A stretch of DNA of 64,000 bases from Chitinophagaceae bacterium (GCA_016719015.1 JADKAZ010000001.1:930001-994000), one strand, 5' to 3'; shown: positions 54,871-63,805, counted from the first letter of the stretch. Program-made: numbers and translations. Notes: generated by a model not told the origin, from the letters alone.

Positions 54871-56034
54871 TTATTTCTCCATTAAAGCCACCAGGCAGCA
54901 AGTATTATTATGATAATCATACTTACCGGTTTTGGATTTTCCATATTCGCCATAGGAAAAAAAGCCAGCCATGGGTGCATCCCAAAGTTTTTGCACCTGC
55001 TCCAATTCCTCTTTCATTACAACACCAAATGATAAATACCTGCTAACACATGAAAACATGATAAGGGCATCGGCTTGCGGCTGTGCATTGTCCTTAATGC
55101 CTTTACATTCTGCAACAACTTTATCAATCGAATCAAAATCTGGTGGCAGCGAAAATTTTATTTTTGCCCCTTGCGGTACTTTTCCGGAACAAATCAATGA
55201 ACGTTCTTCCCGATTAGCAAACATGGCTGTACGTATTACAGGGTCTACATTTTCCCGTTCCACTTGTAATGGATAATACCAGGAGCTTAGAAATGTTACT
55301 ATGTCCTTATTGTCTTCCTGTTTTATCTCAACGCCAAGATAATTCATCAACATATCCAATGCTGGCTTATCGTCGATGGTGTACACAATATTACCTTCGC
55401 TTTTAGTTACTGTTTTTGTGGTGCCAATAGCTTGCCAGCCACAAGTAGCTATACCTTTCACATCTATTTTATCTTCATCAATAATGAGTGCTACCAATGC
55501 ACAGTTATTACTTTTTCCGTTGGTAAAAACATATGTTGCTTCAAGTGCAAGATCATCACCTGCCTTACCTCCAAATATGGTTACCTCACTATCTGTCGAC
55601 GAAGGGTATTTTCCAAAACCTTCTATGATGCCTTCAACAAAAGGTTCACCATCTAAGGCTACTCCACTATTCGCTATAATAAACGCTGGGTTTGTGAAGG
55701 TTTCTTTGCCGGCAAGGCCCAATTTAATAGCATCTTTGAAAGCGGTTTCCTGGCTTGTCTCCAAAAATTCTATTTTAAAATAAGCCGGATTCATGTCTAG
55801 CAAAAGCATTACAATGCTGCCTCCTTCAATTTCACCATCAATAAATTCGCCTGCCGTGGTAGCTCCAAATAGCTGAATGCCTTTTTCGTCAAGTAATTTG
55901 GAAATAGCTTCCCAGTCCTGTTTAACCGATAAGAATACAATGGCTAAAGTTGGCTGATAACCATCGACCATACTTTCAGTCAATACCGAACTGATTTCTT
56001 CTGTAGATTTTCCTTTAATTGACTTTGCTTTCAT
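54871..56034 (-). CDS. FIST-domain sensory protein 2
   Basis: 387 residues, collinear with FIST 1: MKAKSIKGKSTEEISS start, GATTAGEFIDG, FGGKAGDDLALEATYVF, ATCGWQAIGTTKTVTKSEG, YPLQVERENVDPVIR, SGKVPQGAKIKFSLPPDFD, ALIMFSCVSRYLSFG and MAGFFSYGEYG. FIST_N and FIST_C are both complete. A 124-bp gap separates it from FIST 1; this spacer holds a GGCAGA/TCTGCC inverted repeat near 54852-54866 and no recognisable TAnnTTTG promoter. Cytoplasmic. Confidence 0.9.
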   Translation of the reverse strand: MKAKSIKGKSTEEISSVLTESMVDGYQPTLAIVFLSVKQDWEAISKLLDEKGIQLFGATTAGEFIDGEIEGGSIVMLLLDMNPAYFKIEFLETSQETAFKDAIKLGLAGKETFTNPAFIIANSGVALDGEPFVEGIIEGFGKYPSSTDSEVTIFGGKAGDDLALEATYVFTNGKSNNCALVALIIDEDKIDVKGIATCGWQAIGTTKTVTKSEGNIVYTIDDKPALDMLMNYLGVEIKQEDNKDIVTFLSSWYYPLQVERENVDPVIRTAMFANREERSLICSGKVPQGAKIKFSLPPDFDSIDKVVAECKGIKDNAQPQADALIMFSCVSRYLSFGVVMKEELEQVQKLWDAPMAGFFSYGEYGKSKTGKYDYHNNTCCLVALMEK

Positions 56035-56057
56035 TCCAATAATCTTTTCTTACAACT

Positions 56058-57209
56058 TTATTTCTTATCAATTGATTGAATGATACGTTTCATTAGTTCG
56101 CCCATCTTACTATCATCCATCCATCTTGCTACCACTACTACATCATGTTCCTCATCTACCACTATATAATTTCCACCAAAGCCCACTGCGTAATAAATAT
56201 TGGATGAAACATCCTTCCATTTTTTTGTACTGTTAATCCACCACAAATAGCCATACTCTTTATTAGGAGCAGAAGGACGATGTGCTTCTGCAATCCATTT
56301 TTCGGATAAGAGTTGCCTGTTATTCCATTTACCTTTTCGTAAAAACAATAAGCCAAATCTTGCCATGTCTGTTGCATTAATGAAAATGCCGCCACCATGA
56401 TGCCCGCCACCACTTACTGATTGCATCATGATGCCATCGATATTTATAAAACTGTTATCATAGCCATACCAACGCCAGGTGGTGGATGCGCCTATAGGAT
56501 CCATTAATTTTTCTTTCAGCACCATTGGTAAAGGCTTGCGGTAAACGTTCAATAATGAGTAGGCCAGTAAGTTTACCCGTACATCATTGTACTCATATAC
56601 AGTTCCGGGTTGCAGCAACTTCCTGTTTTTCCAATCGTCAATGCCGCCGTCTTTTGGTGGACGATCGGCCCAATCATGCAATCCGAAAAGTGTTCCGCTC
56701 CAATCAGAGGATTGATTTAATAAATGCTCCCAGCTGATTGTTGAATTATGTTCTCCTTTATACGTATCATCCCATACATATTTTGCTACGGGTTCCTGTA
56801 CATTTTTTATAAGGCCATCATCAACGGCCAGACCTGCAACGGTAGATAGAAAACTTTTTGTAGCACTAAAAGTCATGTCCACCCGGTTTATATCGCCCCA
56901 TTGAGCAGCAATAAAACCATTTTTTATAATCAGTCCGGCAGGGCCGCCTCTTTCTTTCATGGGACCGATGATTGCATAACCGGGTTCTCTTGCATAAGCT
57001 TTCAGGGTCGCAATGCGTAAATCCCTTTCCATCTTATTTTCGTTATACATGGCAAAAGAAACGGCACTATCGAGCCATTGTTTGTTCATGCCAAGCTGTA
57101 AAGGTGTTTTTGTTTGCCAGGCAGTATCCGGAAAATAAGTAGATTGTCCTTTGGTTACAGCAGACACAAAAAAAATGGCTACGAGGAATACCAAAACTTT
57201 GTTCTTCAT
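56058..57209 (-). CDS. Secreted serine hydrolase, class C beta-lactamase-like
   Basis: 383 residues. Signal peptide MKNKVLVFLVAIFFVSAVTKGQ. The catalytic S-x-x-K is in FSATKSFLSTVAGLAVDDG, the Y-x-N-type motif in VYEYNDVRVNLLAYS, and the C-terminal beta strand in FGGNYIVVDEEHDVVVVARW. This is the penicillin-binding/esterase-type fold; actual substrate (peptidoglycan peptide, ester or beta-lactam) cannot be told. It sits between FIST 2 and the FIST remnant with gaps of 23 and 12 bp, so it is in the same transcript although not an obvious signalling gene. Confidence 0.85.
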   Translation of the reverse strand: MKNKVLVFLVAIFFVSAVTKGQSTYFPDTAWQTKTPLQLGMNKQWLDSAVSFAMYNENKMERDLRIATLKAYAREPGYAIIGPMKERGGPAGLIIKNGFIAAQWGDINRVDMTFSATKSFLSTVAGLAVDDGLIKNVQEPVAKYVWDDTYKGEHNSTISWEHLLNQSSDWSGTLFGLHDWADRPPKDGGIDDWKNRKLLQPGTVYEYNDVRVNLLAYSLLNVYRKPLPMVLKEKLMDPIGASTTWRWYGYDNSFINIDGIMMQSVSGGGHHGGGIFINATDMARFGLLFLRKGKWNNRQLLSEKWIAEAHRPSAPNKEYGYLWWINSTKKWKDVSSNIYYAVGFGGNYIVVDEEHDVVVVARWMDDSKMGELMKRIIQSIDKK

Positions 57210-57221
57210 CTTTTTTTTAAT

Positions 57222-57386
57222 TTATTTTTCTTTCAAGGCCACATGAAGTATGCTGCATACCACCTCTCTCTCCTGTTTTACAGTAAAGACAATGGGAAGT
57301 GTTGGCTTATCCCCATCCGATAAACTTTCTTTCAAAGCAACCTGTATATCTTCCTGGTTAATTCCTATAATCGTTTTTGCCTGCAT
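57222..57386 (-). pseudogene. Internally deleted FIST gene remnant
   Basis: 54 codons. The first 40 residues (MQAKTIIGINQEDIQVALKE...GDKPTLPIVFTVKQ) match the FIST N-terminus, and the last six (VALKEK, then stop) match the FIST C-terminus; everything between, more than 300 residues, is missing. Start and stop are both kept in frame. It may still be translated as a small peptide but cannot form a FIST domain. Confidence 0.8.
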
Positions 57387-57402
57387 AGGTTTTGTTATTC
57401 TT

Positions 57403-57708
57403 TTAATTTTCCACTGCACCAATCATTAATGTTACTCCACCTGTTGCAAAATTGGCAAGGTCTGCCGCAGTTGCCTGTCCTTCGGGTGATCCCATAGCAG
57501 CCTGCAGTGCTTCAGGACTAGTAAACCAGAATTCGGCCATGCTGTAATGCGCTGCCGGCGATCCATCCGGAGCTCCGATGAATTTTGTGTATTCAATTTT
57601 CTCAAAGCCTGAAATCTTTGCTGCAATCGGCAAATGTGTGTTGGCATAATATGCTTCAAAGGCGGCGGGGTCTGTCGGGTGACCGTACAATACAGTTAGT
57701 TTGATCAT
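57403..57708 (-). CDS. EthD-like small protein
   Basis: 101 residues from the ATG at 57708 (MIKLTVLYGHPTDPAAFEAYY); an in-frame upstream ATG at 57762 overlaps the end of FIST 3. The pattern of strand, helix, THLPIAAKISGFEKIEYTK, YSMAEFWFTSPEALQAAM fits the dimeric alpha-beta barrel EthD family, found in small oxidoreductase-associated or degradation proteins. There is no assigned chemistry here. It lies 23 bp after FIST 3 and 16 bp before the FIST remnant. Confidence 0.75.
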   Translation of the reverse strand: MIKLTVLYGHPTDPAAFEAYYANTHLPIAAKISGFEKIEYTKFIGAPDGSPAAHYSMAEFWFTSPEALQAAMGSPEGQATAADLANFATGGVTLMIGAVEN

Positions 57709-57731
57709 TGTTTTTGCTTTATTTGGTTTAA

Positions 57732-58889
57732 TTATTTTTCCTTTAAGGTTACCCAGCAACACATGGCAGAATGAAAATGCTGTTTGCCATTTTTTGTTCT
57801 ACCAAACTCACCATACGTATAAAAACCAGCCATAGGCACCTGCCAAACTTTCGCCAGGCCTTCATTTTCTACCGTGGTTAAAGGCCCCAGCACAGGTGGC
57901 CTTCCGGCACAGGAAAAAATAAGCAATGCATCAGGCTGACTATCCATAGTATTCTTTAGTGCAGTAGCCTCTGAAATAATTTCTTCTGCAATTCCAAAAT
58001 CAGGTGGGGTTGTAAAGTGGAACTCAGAGCCCTCTTCCATTTCAATATCCATTACCAGAGCATTGGACTCCTTTTCTATTGACCTGGGTGATTTGATAAT
58101 CGTTTCTCCATCTTTTCGTTTGGCAATAAATGGGAAATGGACAGACAAATCCTTAAAAAGATCAAAGCTTTCATCAGCGGTTTTTTCTGTCATCCCCAAA
58201 TATTTTAAATACAATTCGGCCGCTGGTTTACCATCAATGCTGTAAATTTTATTGCCTGCACTTTTTGTTACTTTCCGGGTAATTCCTAAAGGTTTCCACC
58301 CGTGGATAGCCATACCCTGTAATGAAATTTTATCGCCATCAAAAACCAATGTGGCAATGCCGTTACCAGATTCTTTTATATGAGTAAATACGTAGCTATT
58401 TGTTATACTCCAGTCATCGCCGGCCATACCGCCAAAAAAAACACTGTCTTCGCCTAATTCCCTAACCAATTCCCTAACCAGCGTATCGCCATCAAAGTAT
58501 TGGCCATTGGCATACACACCGCAAGAGGTCAATAACAAAGCAGGAGTTTTAAAATGCTGCAAAGCATTTTTGGCAATAAGCGATGCAGCTTTATCTACCT
58601 GATCATTTTGCACATCTTCAATATTAATTGCATAATACTCTCTATTAATATCAAATAAAAGAATAACAATTTCTCCCTCGCTTTGATGGCCGTTAATGAA
58701 CTCGCCGCAGGATGTAGCTCCGAAAACATCTATTCCATATTGTTGCAATAATTCAACTACAGCTTTTCTGTCTTGTTTTATTGAAATAAATACAATTGCC
58801 AAAGTGGGTTGGTAACCGTCAGCAATGCTTTGAATCAATGCTGCTTTGATTTCTTCTGTTGAATTTCCTTTTATGGATTTTGCCTTCAT
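57732..58889 (-). CDS. FIST-domain sensory protein 3
   Basis: 385 residues: MKAKSIKGNSTEEIKA start, GATSCGEFINGHQSEG, LLLTSCGVYANGQYFDG, FFGGMAGDDWSITNSYVF, MAIHGWKPLGITRKVTKSAG, FTTPPDFGIAEEII, ALLIFSCAGRPPVLGPL and MAGFYTYGEFG. Complete FIST_N and FIST_C, with an HGWKPLG instead of the CGWKAVG seen in FIST 1. It is the first gene of the 39-kb co-directional run. No clear TAnnTTTG promoter is seen in the 172 bp upstream. Confidence 0.9.
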   Translation of the reverse strand: MKAKSIKGNSTEEIKAALIQSIADGYQPTLAIVFISIKQDRKAVVELLQQYGIDVFGATSCGEFINGHQSEGEIVILLFDINREYYAINIEDVQNDQVDKAASLIAKNALQHFKTPALLLTSCGVYANGQYFDGDTLVRELVRELGEDSVFFGGMAGDDWSITNSYVFTHIKESGNGIATLVFDGDKISLQGMAIHGWKPLGITRKVTKSAGNKIYSIDGKPAAELYLKYLGMTEKTADESFDLFKDLSVHFPFIAKRKDGETIIKSPRSIEKESNALVMDIEMEEGSEFHFTTPPDFGIAEEIISEATALKNTMDSQPDALLIFSCAGRPPVLGPLTTVENEGLAKVWQVPMAGFYTYGEFGRTKNGKQHFHSAMCCWVTLKEK

Positions 58890-59061
58890 ATAATTAATTA
58901 CAGTAAGTTGTTATGTTTATAAGAGCCTGCCTGTTTGAAAAGCCGTTGCTACATAGAAGGTTTCAAAAATCAACTATAATTGACCCGCTACAGGCATCAA
59001 CCCCAGTTGCGTCATAAAATCCATATTGTCGGAGAAGCCCCTTTCCTCTGCCACTTAAAGA

Positions 59062-60618
59062 CTAACAGCATTCTCCATCCAGCACTTTCACCGTTTGTTC
59101 ATAAAAATTTTTGGCCCGTTCCGGAGTGCTGCCGATACAAACAACACCGAGCTTGCCAAATTGTGATAATGCTCCAATCAGGTGAAACATGACACCTTCC
59201 TGCGAAGTGCCGTCATAATGGAGATGATTCATCATGGCAATATCAATCAAATCTGGCGGAGTAACGCCTTTATACTTATCACTCTTCAGGTTATCAGAAC
59301 AGAAATAATAACGGGTTTGCCGGTTGGCAGTCAAATACAATCCATTCTCATGGTCATAATCTCCATCAGTTAAAAATTGGAGTAATATATAAGGGTGTGT
59401 GGTGCCCCCTTTTCTTAAATTAATTTCAATCGCATAATGCTTCCAGCCGTCTTCTTCTTTCACTGAAATAAAATCTACCGCAAAGCGACCCATCACCCCA
59501 TTTTTTTGTAGTGCTTCGGCCACTTTTAATCCATACTCTCCAATCTCAATGGCATAATCAGCATGGGCAGGGAAATGGGCTCCCATAAATACCTGTCCGC
59601 TTTCACCGCCTACCAACTGGTCGTGGGTGGAAATAACTTTACAATCTCCCAAAGGGTTGATGCGGCATTGTACTGAAGGCGAAGTTTTAATCTCCCCTTC
59701 TACAAAAGCTTCCACTATTCCACCCATTGACTGAAACTTGTACATGAAATCTTTATAGGATAAATCTCCGGCAACAATTTTCAGTTTTGATGACAGGTGT
59801 TCGCTAATCCATTGCTTCCAATCAGTTCCCTCATCAATGCCTTCGTAAGAAAAAATAGCATTCCCCTCGCCGGAAAATCCATCATTCATTTTTACCACCG
59901 CACTTTTCATAGCGGGGTAGTTCAGCTTTAAATCCGTCAATGCATTAATAATTTCTTCTTCATTTTTTAAATCTTCAAAACCCGCAGGCACATTTAATCC
60001 GCATTGCTTAAAAAGTTTGCGGCTGTTACTTTTATTGCCTTTATCATAATGTTCGGGATCGCAACCATAGATCGGCATATCTAATTTAACGGAGAGTGTT
60101 CTCTCATATTTTGTAACATTAAAACAAGCCATGTGAGCAGCATTACCGGGAGGTATACTCTTTCTTATTCTTTCTATCAGCCGGGGACGGTCTAATATTT
60201 TTTCTGTTAATGATTTTGCAGAAGCATCATAGCAACTAAGCATCGTTAGCCGCTGCAGTGCATGATGGCGGGTGATACCGGGAAGCAGGTGCAGGTAATA
60301 ATCAATAATAACCGGGTCGATTGGCATACTGGTAATATACACCACATGTGTCCGGGGCATCCGCAATAACATCAGCAGGCAAAGTAACCGTTCTTCGTAA
60401 TGAACATGGCCGCTTACTTTCCCCAGTATTTCCTGATCGAGGGTGATGGAAGGTATAATGATAACTGATTTGGCCGCCAATTTATCAGGAAACACTTTTC
60501 GAAACTGGCGGGGAAATGAATGTTGAATCTTTCTAAACAGCAGTATTTCTTCCATTGAACCTGCAAGGGGCTCTTTTTTATTTGCTGCAGCCTGCAGAAC
60601 CTTGGTTGACTCCGGCAT
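59062..60618 (-). CDS. ATP-grasp protein, PGM1-like peptide ligase family
   Basis: 518 residues. An N-terminal pre-ATP-grasp domain (to about 220: YEERLLCLLMLLRMPRTHVVYITSMPID) is followed by an ATP-grasp core (SNSRKLFKQCGLNVPAGF, AVVKMNDGFSGEGNAIFSY, MGRFAVDFISVKEEDGWKHY, EINLRKGGTTHPYILLQFL) and a C-terminal region. This order and the RKGGTTHP motif are those of PGM1-type proteins, which form peptide or amide bonds using ATP. No partner precursor peptide is visible nearby. It is 57 bp downstream of anmK in the same direction. Confidence 0.75.
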   Translation of the reverse strand: MPESTKVLQAAANKKEPLAGSMEEILLFRKIQHSFPRQFRKVFPDKLAAKSVIIIPSITLDQEILGKVSGHVHYEERLLCLLMLLRMPRTHVVYITSMPIDPVIIDYYLHLLPGITRHHALQRLTMLSCYDASAKSLTEKILDRPRLIERIRKSIPPGNAAHMACFNVTKYERTLSVKLDMPIYGCDPEHYDKGNKSNSRKLFKQCGLNVPAGFEDLKNEEEIINALTDLKLNYPAMKSAVVKMNDGFSGEGNAIFSYEGIDEGTDWKQWISEHLSSKLKIVAGDLSYKDFMYKFQSMGGIVEAFVEGEIKTSPSVQCRINPLGDCKVISTHDQLVGGESGQVFMGAHFPAHADYAIEIGEYGLKVAEALQKNGVMGRFAVDFISVKEEDGWKHYAIEINLRKGGTTHPYILLQFLTDGDYDHENGLYLTANRQTRYYFCSDNLKSDKYKGVTPPDLIDIAMMNHLHYDGTSQEGVMFHLIGALSQFGKLGVVCIGSTPERAKNFYEQTVKVLDGECC

Positions 60619-60675
60619 AAAAAAAACAGTTGAAATGGATGAGTCTCTAAATTAGGAATAGTTCCTGAACATTCA

Positions 60676-61764
60676 TCAGGCTTCCTGACCCGTCCAAAGA
60701 GCTCCGCCAATGCTATCCCTTGCAGCACCGGTAACCGATGCTAAAACATTATTTTCCTGTCGCCAGCGAAGCACCCCGATAAAGGCCATAATCAATGCTT
60801 CCTTATAATTTACCAGATCAGCATCGGGGACTATCACTGCAATGCCCGATTCTTTTAATTGTTCGCTCAATCGCTGAATAAGAAATTGGTTGAATGCGCC
60901 ACCGCCTGTAACTAAAAGCCGGGAACCCGGATTCGGTATATTGGAATTGGTCATTGCCTGCTTTACCTGGTAGGCAATATGTTCTGTATAGGTTCTTAAG
61001 GCATCCTCAGTTTTACATCCCAATTCTTTTATCATGGGATATATTATATCCGTTCCAAAGTCATTGGCCAGGGATTTCGGGGGTGGTAGTTTGTAATACG
61101 ACAGGTCATTCAGCTTTTCCAAAAGTGTTGTATTTACAACACCACTGGCAGCAATCATTCCACCATCATCATAACTTTTGCCCACATCATTTGCCAGCAT
61201 ATTCAACACCCGGTTGGCAGGACAGATATCAAAAGCAATATAAGGGTTGTCATTTACTGAAATATTTGCAATTCCGCCGATGTTTAAGAAATAGCTGTAT
61301 TCATTCATCAATAACTTTTCACCTATGGGAACTATAGGAGCTCCCTGTCCGCCAAAAGCCACATCCAATGCCCGCAGATCAGTTACCACCGGCAATTGCG
61401 TTTCCGCAGCAATGGCAGCCCCATCACCTAATTGGGCTGTCATTTTTTGTCCGGGCATATGGAAAGTAGTATGCCCATGTGAGGCAATGACAGCAACTTT
61501 ATATTGTAAACGATTTTCGTCAATAAATGCATTAACCTGGTGACCCAAATAATGGCCATATTCGGCATGTAATAACTGGTAATCCCTTGCAGAAAGATGG
61601 ATGGCCTGTTGAAGTTTAGCAGTCCACTCATCAGAATATGCATAACAACCGGTCTTTAAAATTTCATAACTCCATTTACCCCCTTGCTCCTGGAATTCTG
61701 CAAAAGCAATATCCAGTCCATCCAGCGAACTGCCACTCATTAAACCAATAGCCCGGTAAACCAT
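60676..61764 (-). CDS. anmK: Anhydro-N-acetylmuramic acid kinase
   Basis: 362 residues, usual length. The enzyme phosphorylates and opens 1,6-anhydro-MurNAc to MurNAc-6-phosphate in peptidoglycan recycling. Landmarks: IGLMSGSSLDGLDIAF at the N-terminus, VIASHGHTTFHMPG, AQLGDGAAIAAET, VVTDLRALDVAFGGQGAPIVP, FLNIGGIANIS and LLVTGGGAFNQFLIQRL. Divergent from upp with overlapping promoter candidates in the 86-bp gap. Confidence 0.95.
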   Translation of the reverse strand: MVYRAIGLMSGSSLDGLDIAFAEFQEQGGKWSYEILKTGCYAYSDEWTAKLQQAIHLSARDYQLLHAEYGHYLGHQVNAFIDENRLQYKVAVIASHGHTTFHMPGQKMTAQLGDGAAIAAETQLPVVTDLRALDVAFGGQGAPIVPIGEKLLMNEYSYFLNIGGIANISVNDNPYIAFDICPANRVLNMLANDVGKSYDDGGMIAASGVVNTTLLEKLNDLSYYKLPPPKSLANDFGTDIIYPMIKELGCKTEDALRTYTEHIAYQVKQAMTNSNIPNPGSRLLVTGGGAFNQFLIQRLSEQLKESGIAVIVPDADLVNYKEALIMAFIGVLRWRQENNVLASVTGAARDSIGGALWTGQEA

Positions 61765-61780
61765 GAATCGTATTTTAGAT

Positions 61781-61840
61781 TAAGTTTGTAAAAATAAATT
61801 CTCCTTTGTCATCTGGGTGCGGCGAAGGATACCAAAAGTA
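61781..61840. promoter_or_regulatory. Divergent promoter region anmK/upp
   Basis: A plus-strand TAAGTTTG at 61781-61788 (upp, leader of about 55 nt) and a minus-strand TACTTTTG at 61833-61840 (anmK, leader of about 60 nt) both match TAnnTTTG. The two transcripts would overlap at their 5' ends. The -33 boxes are weak. Confidence 0.5.
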
Positions 61841-61850
61841 AATCTTCAAA

Positions 61851-62501
61851 ATGATTGTCAACCTAAGCCTGCAACATTCTTTAGTAAGTAATTGGGTGGG
61901 TGAGCTTCGCAATGTGGCGATACAGACCGACAGGATGCGGTTTCGGCGTAACCTGGAACGAATCGGTGAAGTAGCCGCCTATGAAATCAGCAAAGTATTG
62001 CCTTTTGTGGAGGCTGAGATACAAACCCCGCTGGGAATAGCTGTTCATAAAGTACTGAAAGAACAACCAGTGCTGGGCACTATCCTTCGTGCCGGCTTAC
62101 CACTACACCAGGGTTTACTCAACTATTTCGACCAGGCTGATAATGCTTTTATATCTGCCTACCGCAAGCACCATAAAGATGGCAGTTTTGAAATCAGTCT
62201 TGATTATGTTTCTTGTCCCGACCTTGATAACAGGGTTGTTATTATCTCTGACCCGATGCTGGCAACCGGCTCCTCTCTCGTAAAAACCATACATTTTTTA
62301 AAAGCAGAAGGCAAACCCAGTGCTATTCATATTGTTGCAGCTATTGCCTGTACAGTTGGCATAGAATATGTGCTACGGGAAGAACCTTCTGTTACAATAT
62401 GGTGTGGCGATATTGATGATGAACTGACAGCTAAAGGTTATATAGTTCCGGGGTTGGGTGATGCGGGAGATCTGGCGTTTGGAACAAAAGTGCAAATGTG
62501 A
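61851..62501 (+). CDS. upp: Uracil phosphoribosyltransferase
   Basis: 216 residues. Converts uracil and PRPP to UMP in pyrimidine salvage. Landmarks: RRNLERIGEVAAYEISK, LGTILRAGLPLHQGLLNYF, VVIISDPMLATGSSLVKTI (PRPP-binding loop) and the uracil-binding C-terminal segment YIVPGLGDAGDLAFGTK. Length and motif order are normal. Confidence 0.95.
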   Translation: MIVNLSLQHSLVSNWVGELRNVAIQTDRMRFRRNLERIGEVAAYEISKVLPFVEAEIQTPLGIAVHKVLKEQPVLGTILRAGLPLHQGLLNYFDQADNAFISAYRKHHKDGSFEISLDYVSCPDLDNRVVIISDPMLATGSSLVKTIHFLKAEGKPSAIHIVAAIACTVGIEYVLREEPSVTIWCGDIDDELTAKGYIVPGLGDAGDLAFGTKVQM

Positions 62502-62505
62502 GACT

Positions 62506-62608
62506 AGTCGGGAGTTCATAGTCCGGAGTCGGAAGGCCGGTTTCCTGAATGTTGATAGTTAAGGTGAGGGCTTGGTTGTGCCTTACTCCTGACTAAAGAC
62601 TTCTGACT
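62506..62608. repeat. Intergenic imperfect inverted repeat (GACTCCGGACT family)
   Basis: Left arm AGTCGGGAGTTCATAGTCCGG (62506 onwards, shown partly) pairs with the reverse complement of ACTCCTGACTAAAGACTTC near 62585-62608. The rest of the gap up to the PorP start at 62792 shows no coding gene; an in-frame upstream extension exists but looks non-coding. Confidence 0.55.
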
Positions 62609-62791
62609 CAACAATGAAGCAGCATTAATTCTACAACACAGGTCTTGAAAAAGTTGTATTTTGCTTTTTCGTACCGGACAAGAGATATAATCAGGGCCAG
62701 GTTAAGGCAATTTCAAAAGGAACAATACGTTTACGAAAATGGACTTTGGTTATTCATCTGTCTGACCAGTGAAAAAACATTAATTGCAGAG

Positions 62792-63805
62792 ATGAAAAAA
62801 ATTCTTTCTACCCTTACGGTTTGTGTGGCCCTGGCTGGTGCATTAAATGCACAAGACCCCAATTTTTCTCAATTTTTTGCCTCGCCGCTTTCCTTAAACC
62901 CGGCATTGACGGGGAAGTTTGATGGTAGCTTCCGGGTAGCAGGCAACTATCGGAATCAATGGCCTACTATCAATAATGCTTTTGTTACCAAAACCGCTTC
63001 TATTGATTTTGGTATATTAAAAAACCGGCTGGCCGATATCGATCAGCTTGGTGTGGGAGTATTAGCAATGACAGACAGAGCTGGTGACGGAGTGTTGGTT
63101 ACCAATTTTGCCGGTTTATCCCTTGCTTATCATAAAGGATTGGATGAAAATGGTCTTCACCAGATCGGGGCCGGTTTCCAGGCCACGTATGTAAATAAAA
63201 GAGTAGACGTAAGTAAAGTTGACTTTGAAGATGAGTTAACGCCTTTTGGCTTTACGGGTGTTACGAATGAAATTTTTGCCAACTCACAGGTTAATGTAAG
63301 TTATGTTGACATTAATGCCGGTATTCTATATAACGGCAGTACCAATGGATATAATAATTTTTATATTGGTGCATCTATGTATCATATCAACAGACCTAAA
63401 GAAAGTTTCCAGGGTGGCGATTACCTGCTTGCTACCCGGACAACCCTGCAGGCGGGTGGAAAAATTCCTATAGGTTCTTATCATGCGTTGCATATTGCAG
63501 CCAATCATAGTATGCAGGCCAAAGCTAACAATACTGTTGTGGGTGGAGCTTTCTCTTATAATGTAAACAACAGCGATGAGAACCCTACCAATTTTTATAT
63601 TGGAGCCTGGTACCGTTTTAATGATGCAGCAATTCCTTATATCGGCTTAGAATTTAATGGCCTGCATATCGGTGCTTCGTATGATGCCAATACCTCTAGC
63701 CTGAAGCCGGCTTCCAACACCAGAGGTGGTATGGAAATCTCATTGATATATATAAAGAAACCAGTAGACCCGAATGCGAAGAAACTCAACTGTCCAAGGT
63801 TTTAA
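62792..63805 (+). CDS. PorP/SprF family type IX secretion system membrane protein
   Basis: 337 residues from the ATG at 62792, which opens the signal peptide MKKILSTLTVCVALAGALNAQ; upstream in-frame codons lack a second signal. The mature start DPNFSQFFASPLSLNPALTG is the family hallmark, followed by an outer-membrane beta-barrel pattern (YRNQWPTI, LGVGVLAMTDRAGDG, NFYIGASMYHINRP, NTRGGMEISLIYI). PorP/SprF proteins act in type IX secretion and gliding, often next to a giant adhesin or PKD-repeat protein; none is seen here. Terminator follows at 63827-63854. Confidence 0.9.
   Translation: MKKILSTLTVCVALAGALNAQDPNFSQFFASPLSLNPALTGKFDGSFRVAGNYRNQWPTINNAFVTKTASIDFGILKNRLADIDQLGVGVLAMTDRAGDGVLVTNFAGLSLAYHKGLDENGLHQIGAGFQATYVNKRVDVSKVDFEDELTPFGFTGVTNEIFANSQVNVSYVDINAGILYNGSTNGYNNFYIGASMYHINRPKESFQGGDYLLATRTTLQAGGKIPIGSYHALHIAANHSMQAKANNTVVGGAFSYNVNNSDENPTNFYIGAWYRFNDAAIPYIGLEFNGLHIGASYDANTSSLKPASNTRGGMEISLIYIKKPVDPNAKKLNCPRF

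Noticed and set aside
62645..62791. Longer N-terminus for the PorP/SprF gene
   Set aside because: It would place a basic, non-signal segment before a perfect signal peptide; the start at 62792 is far better.
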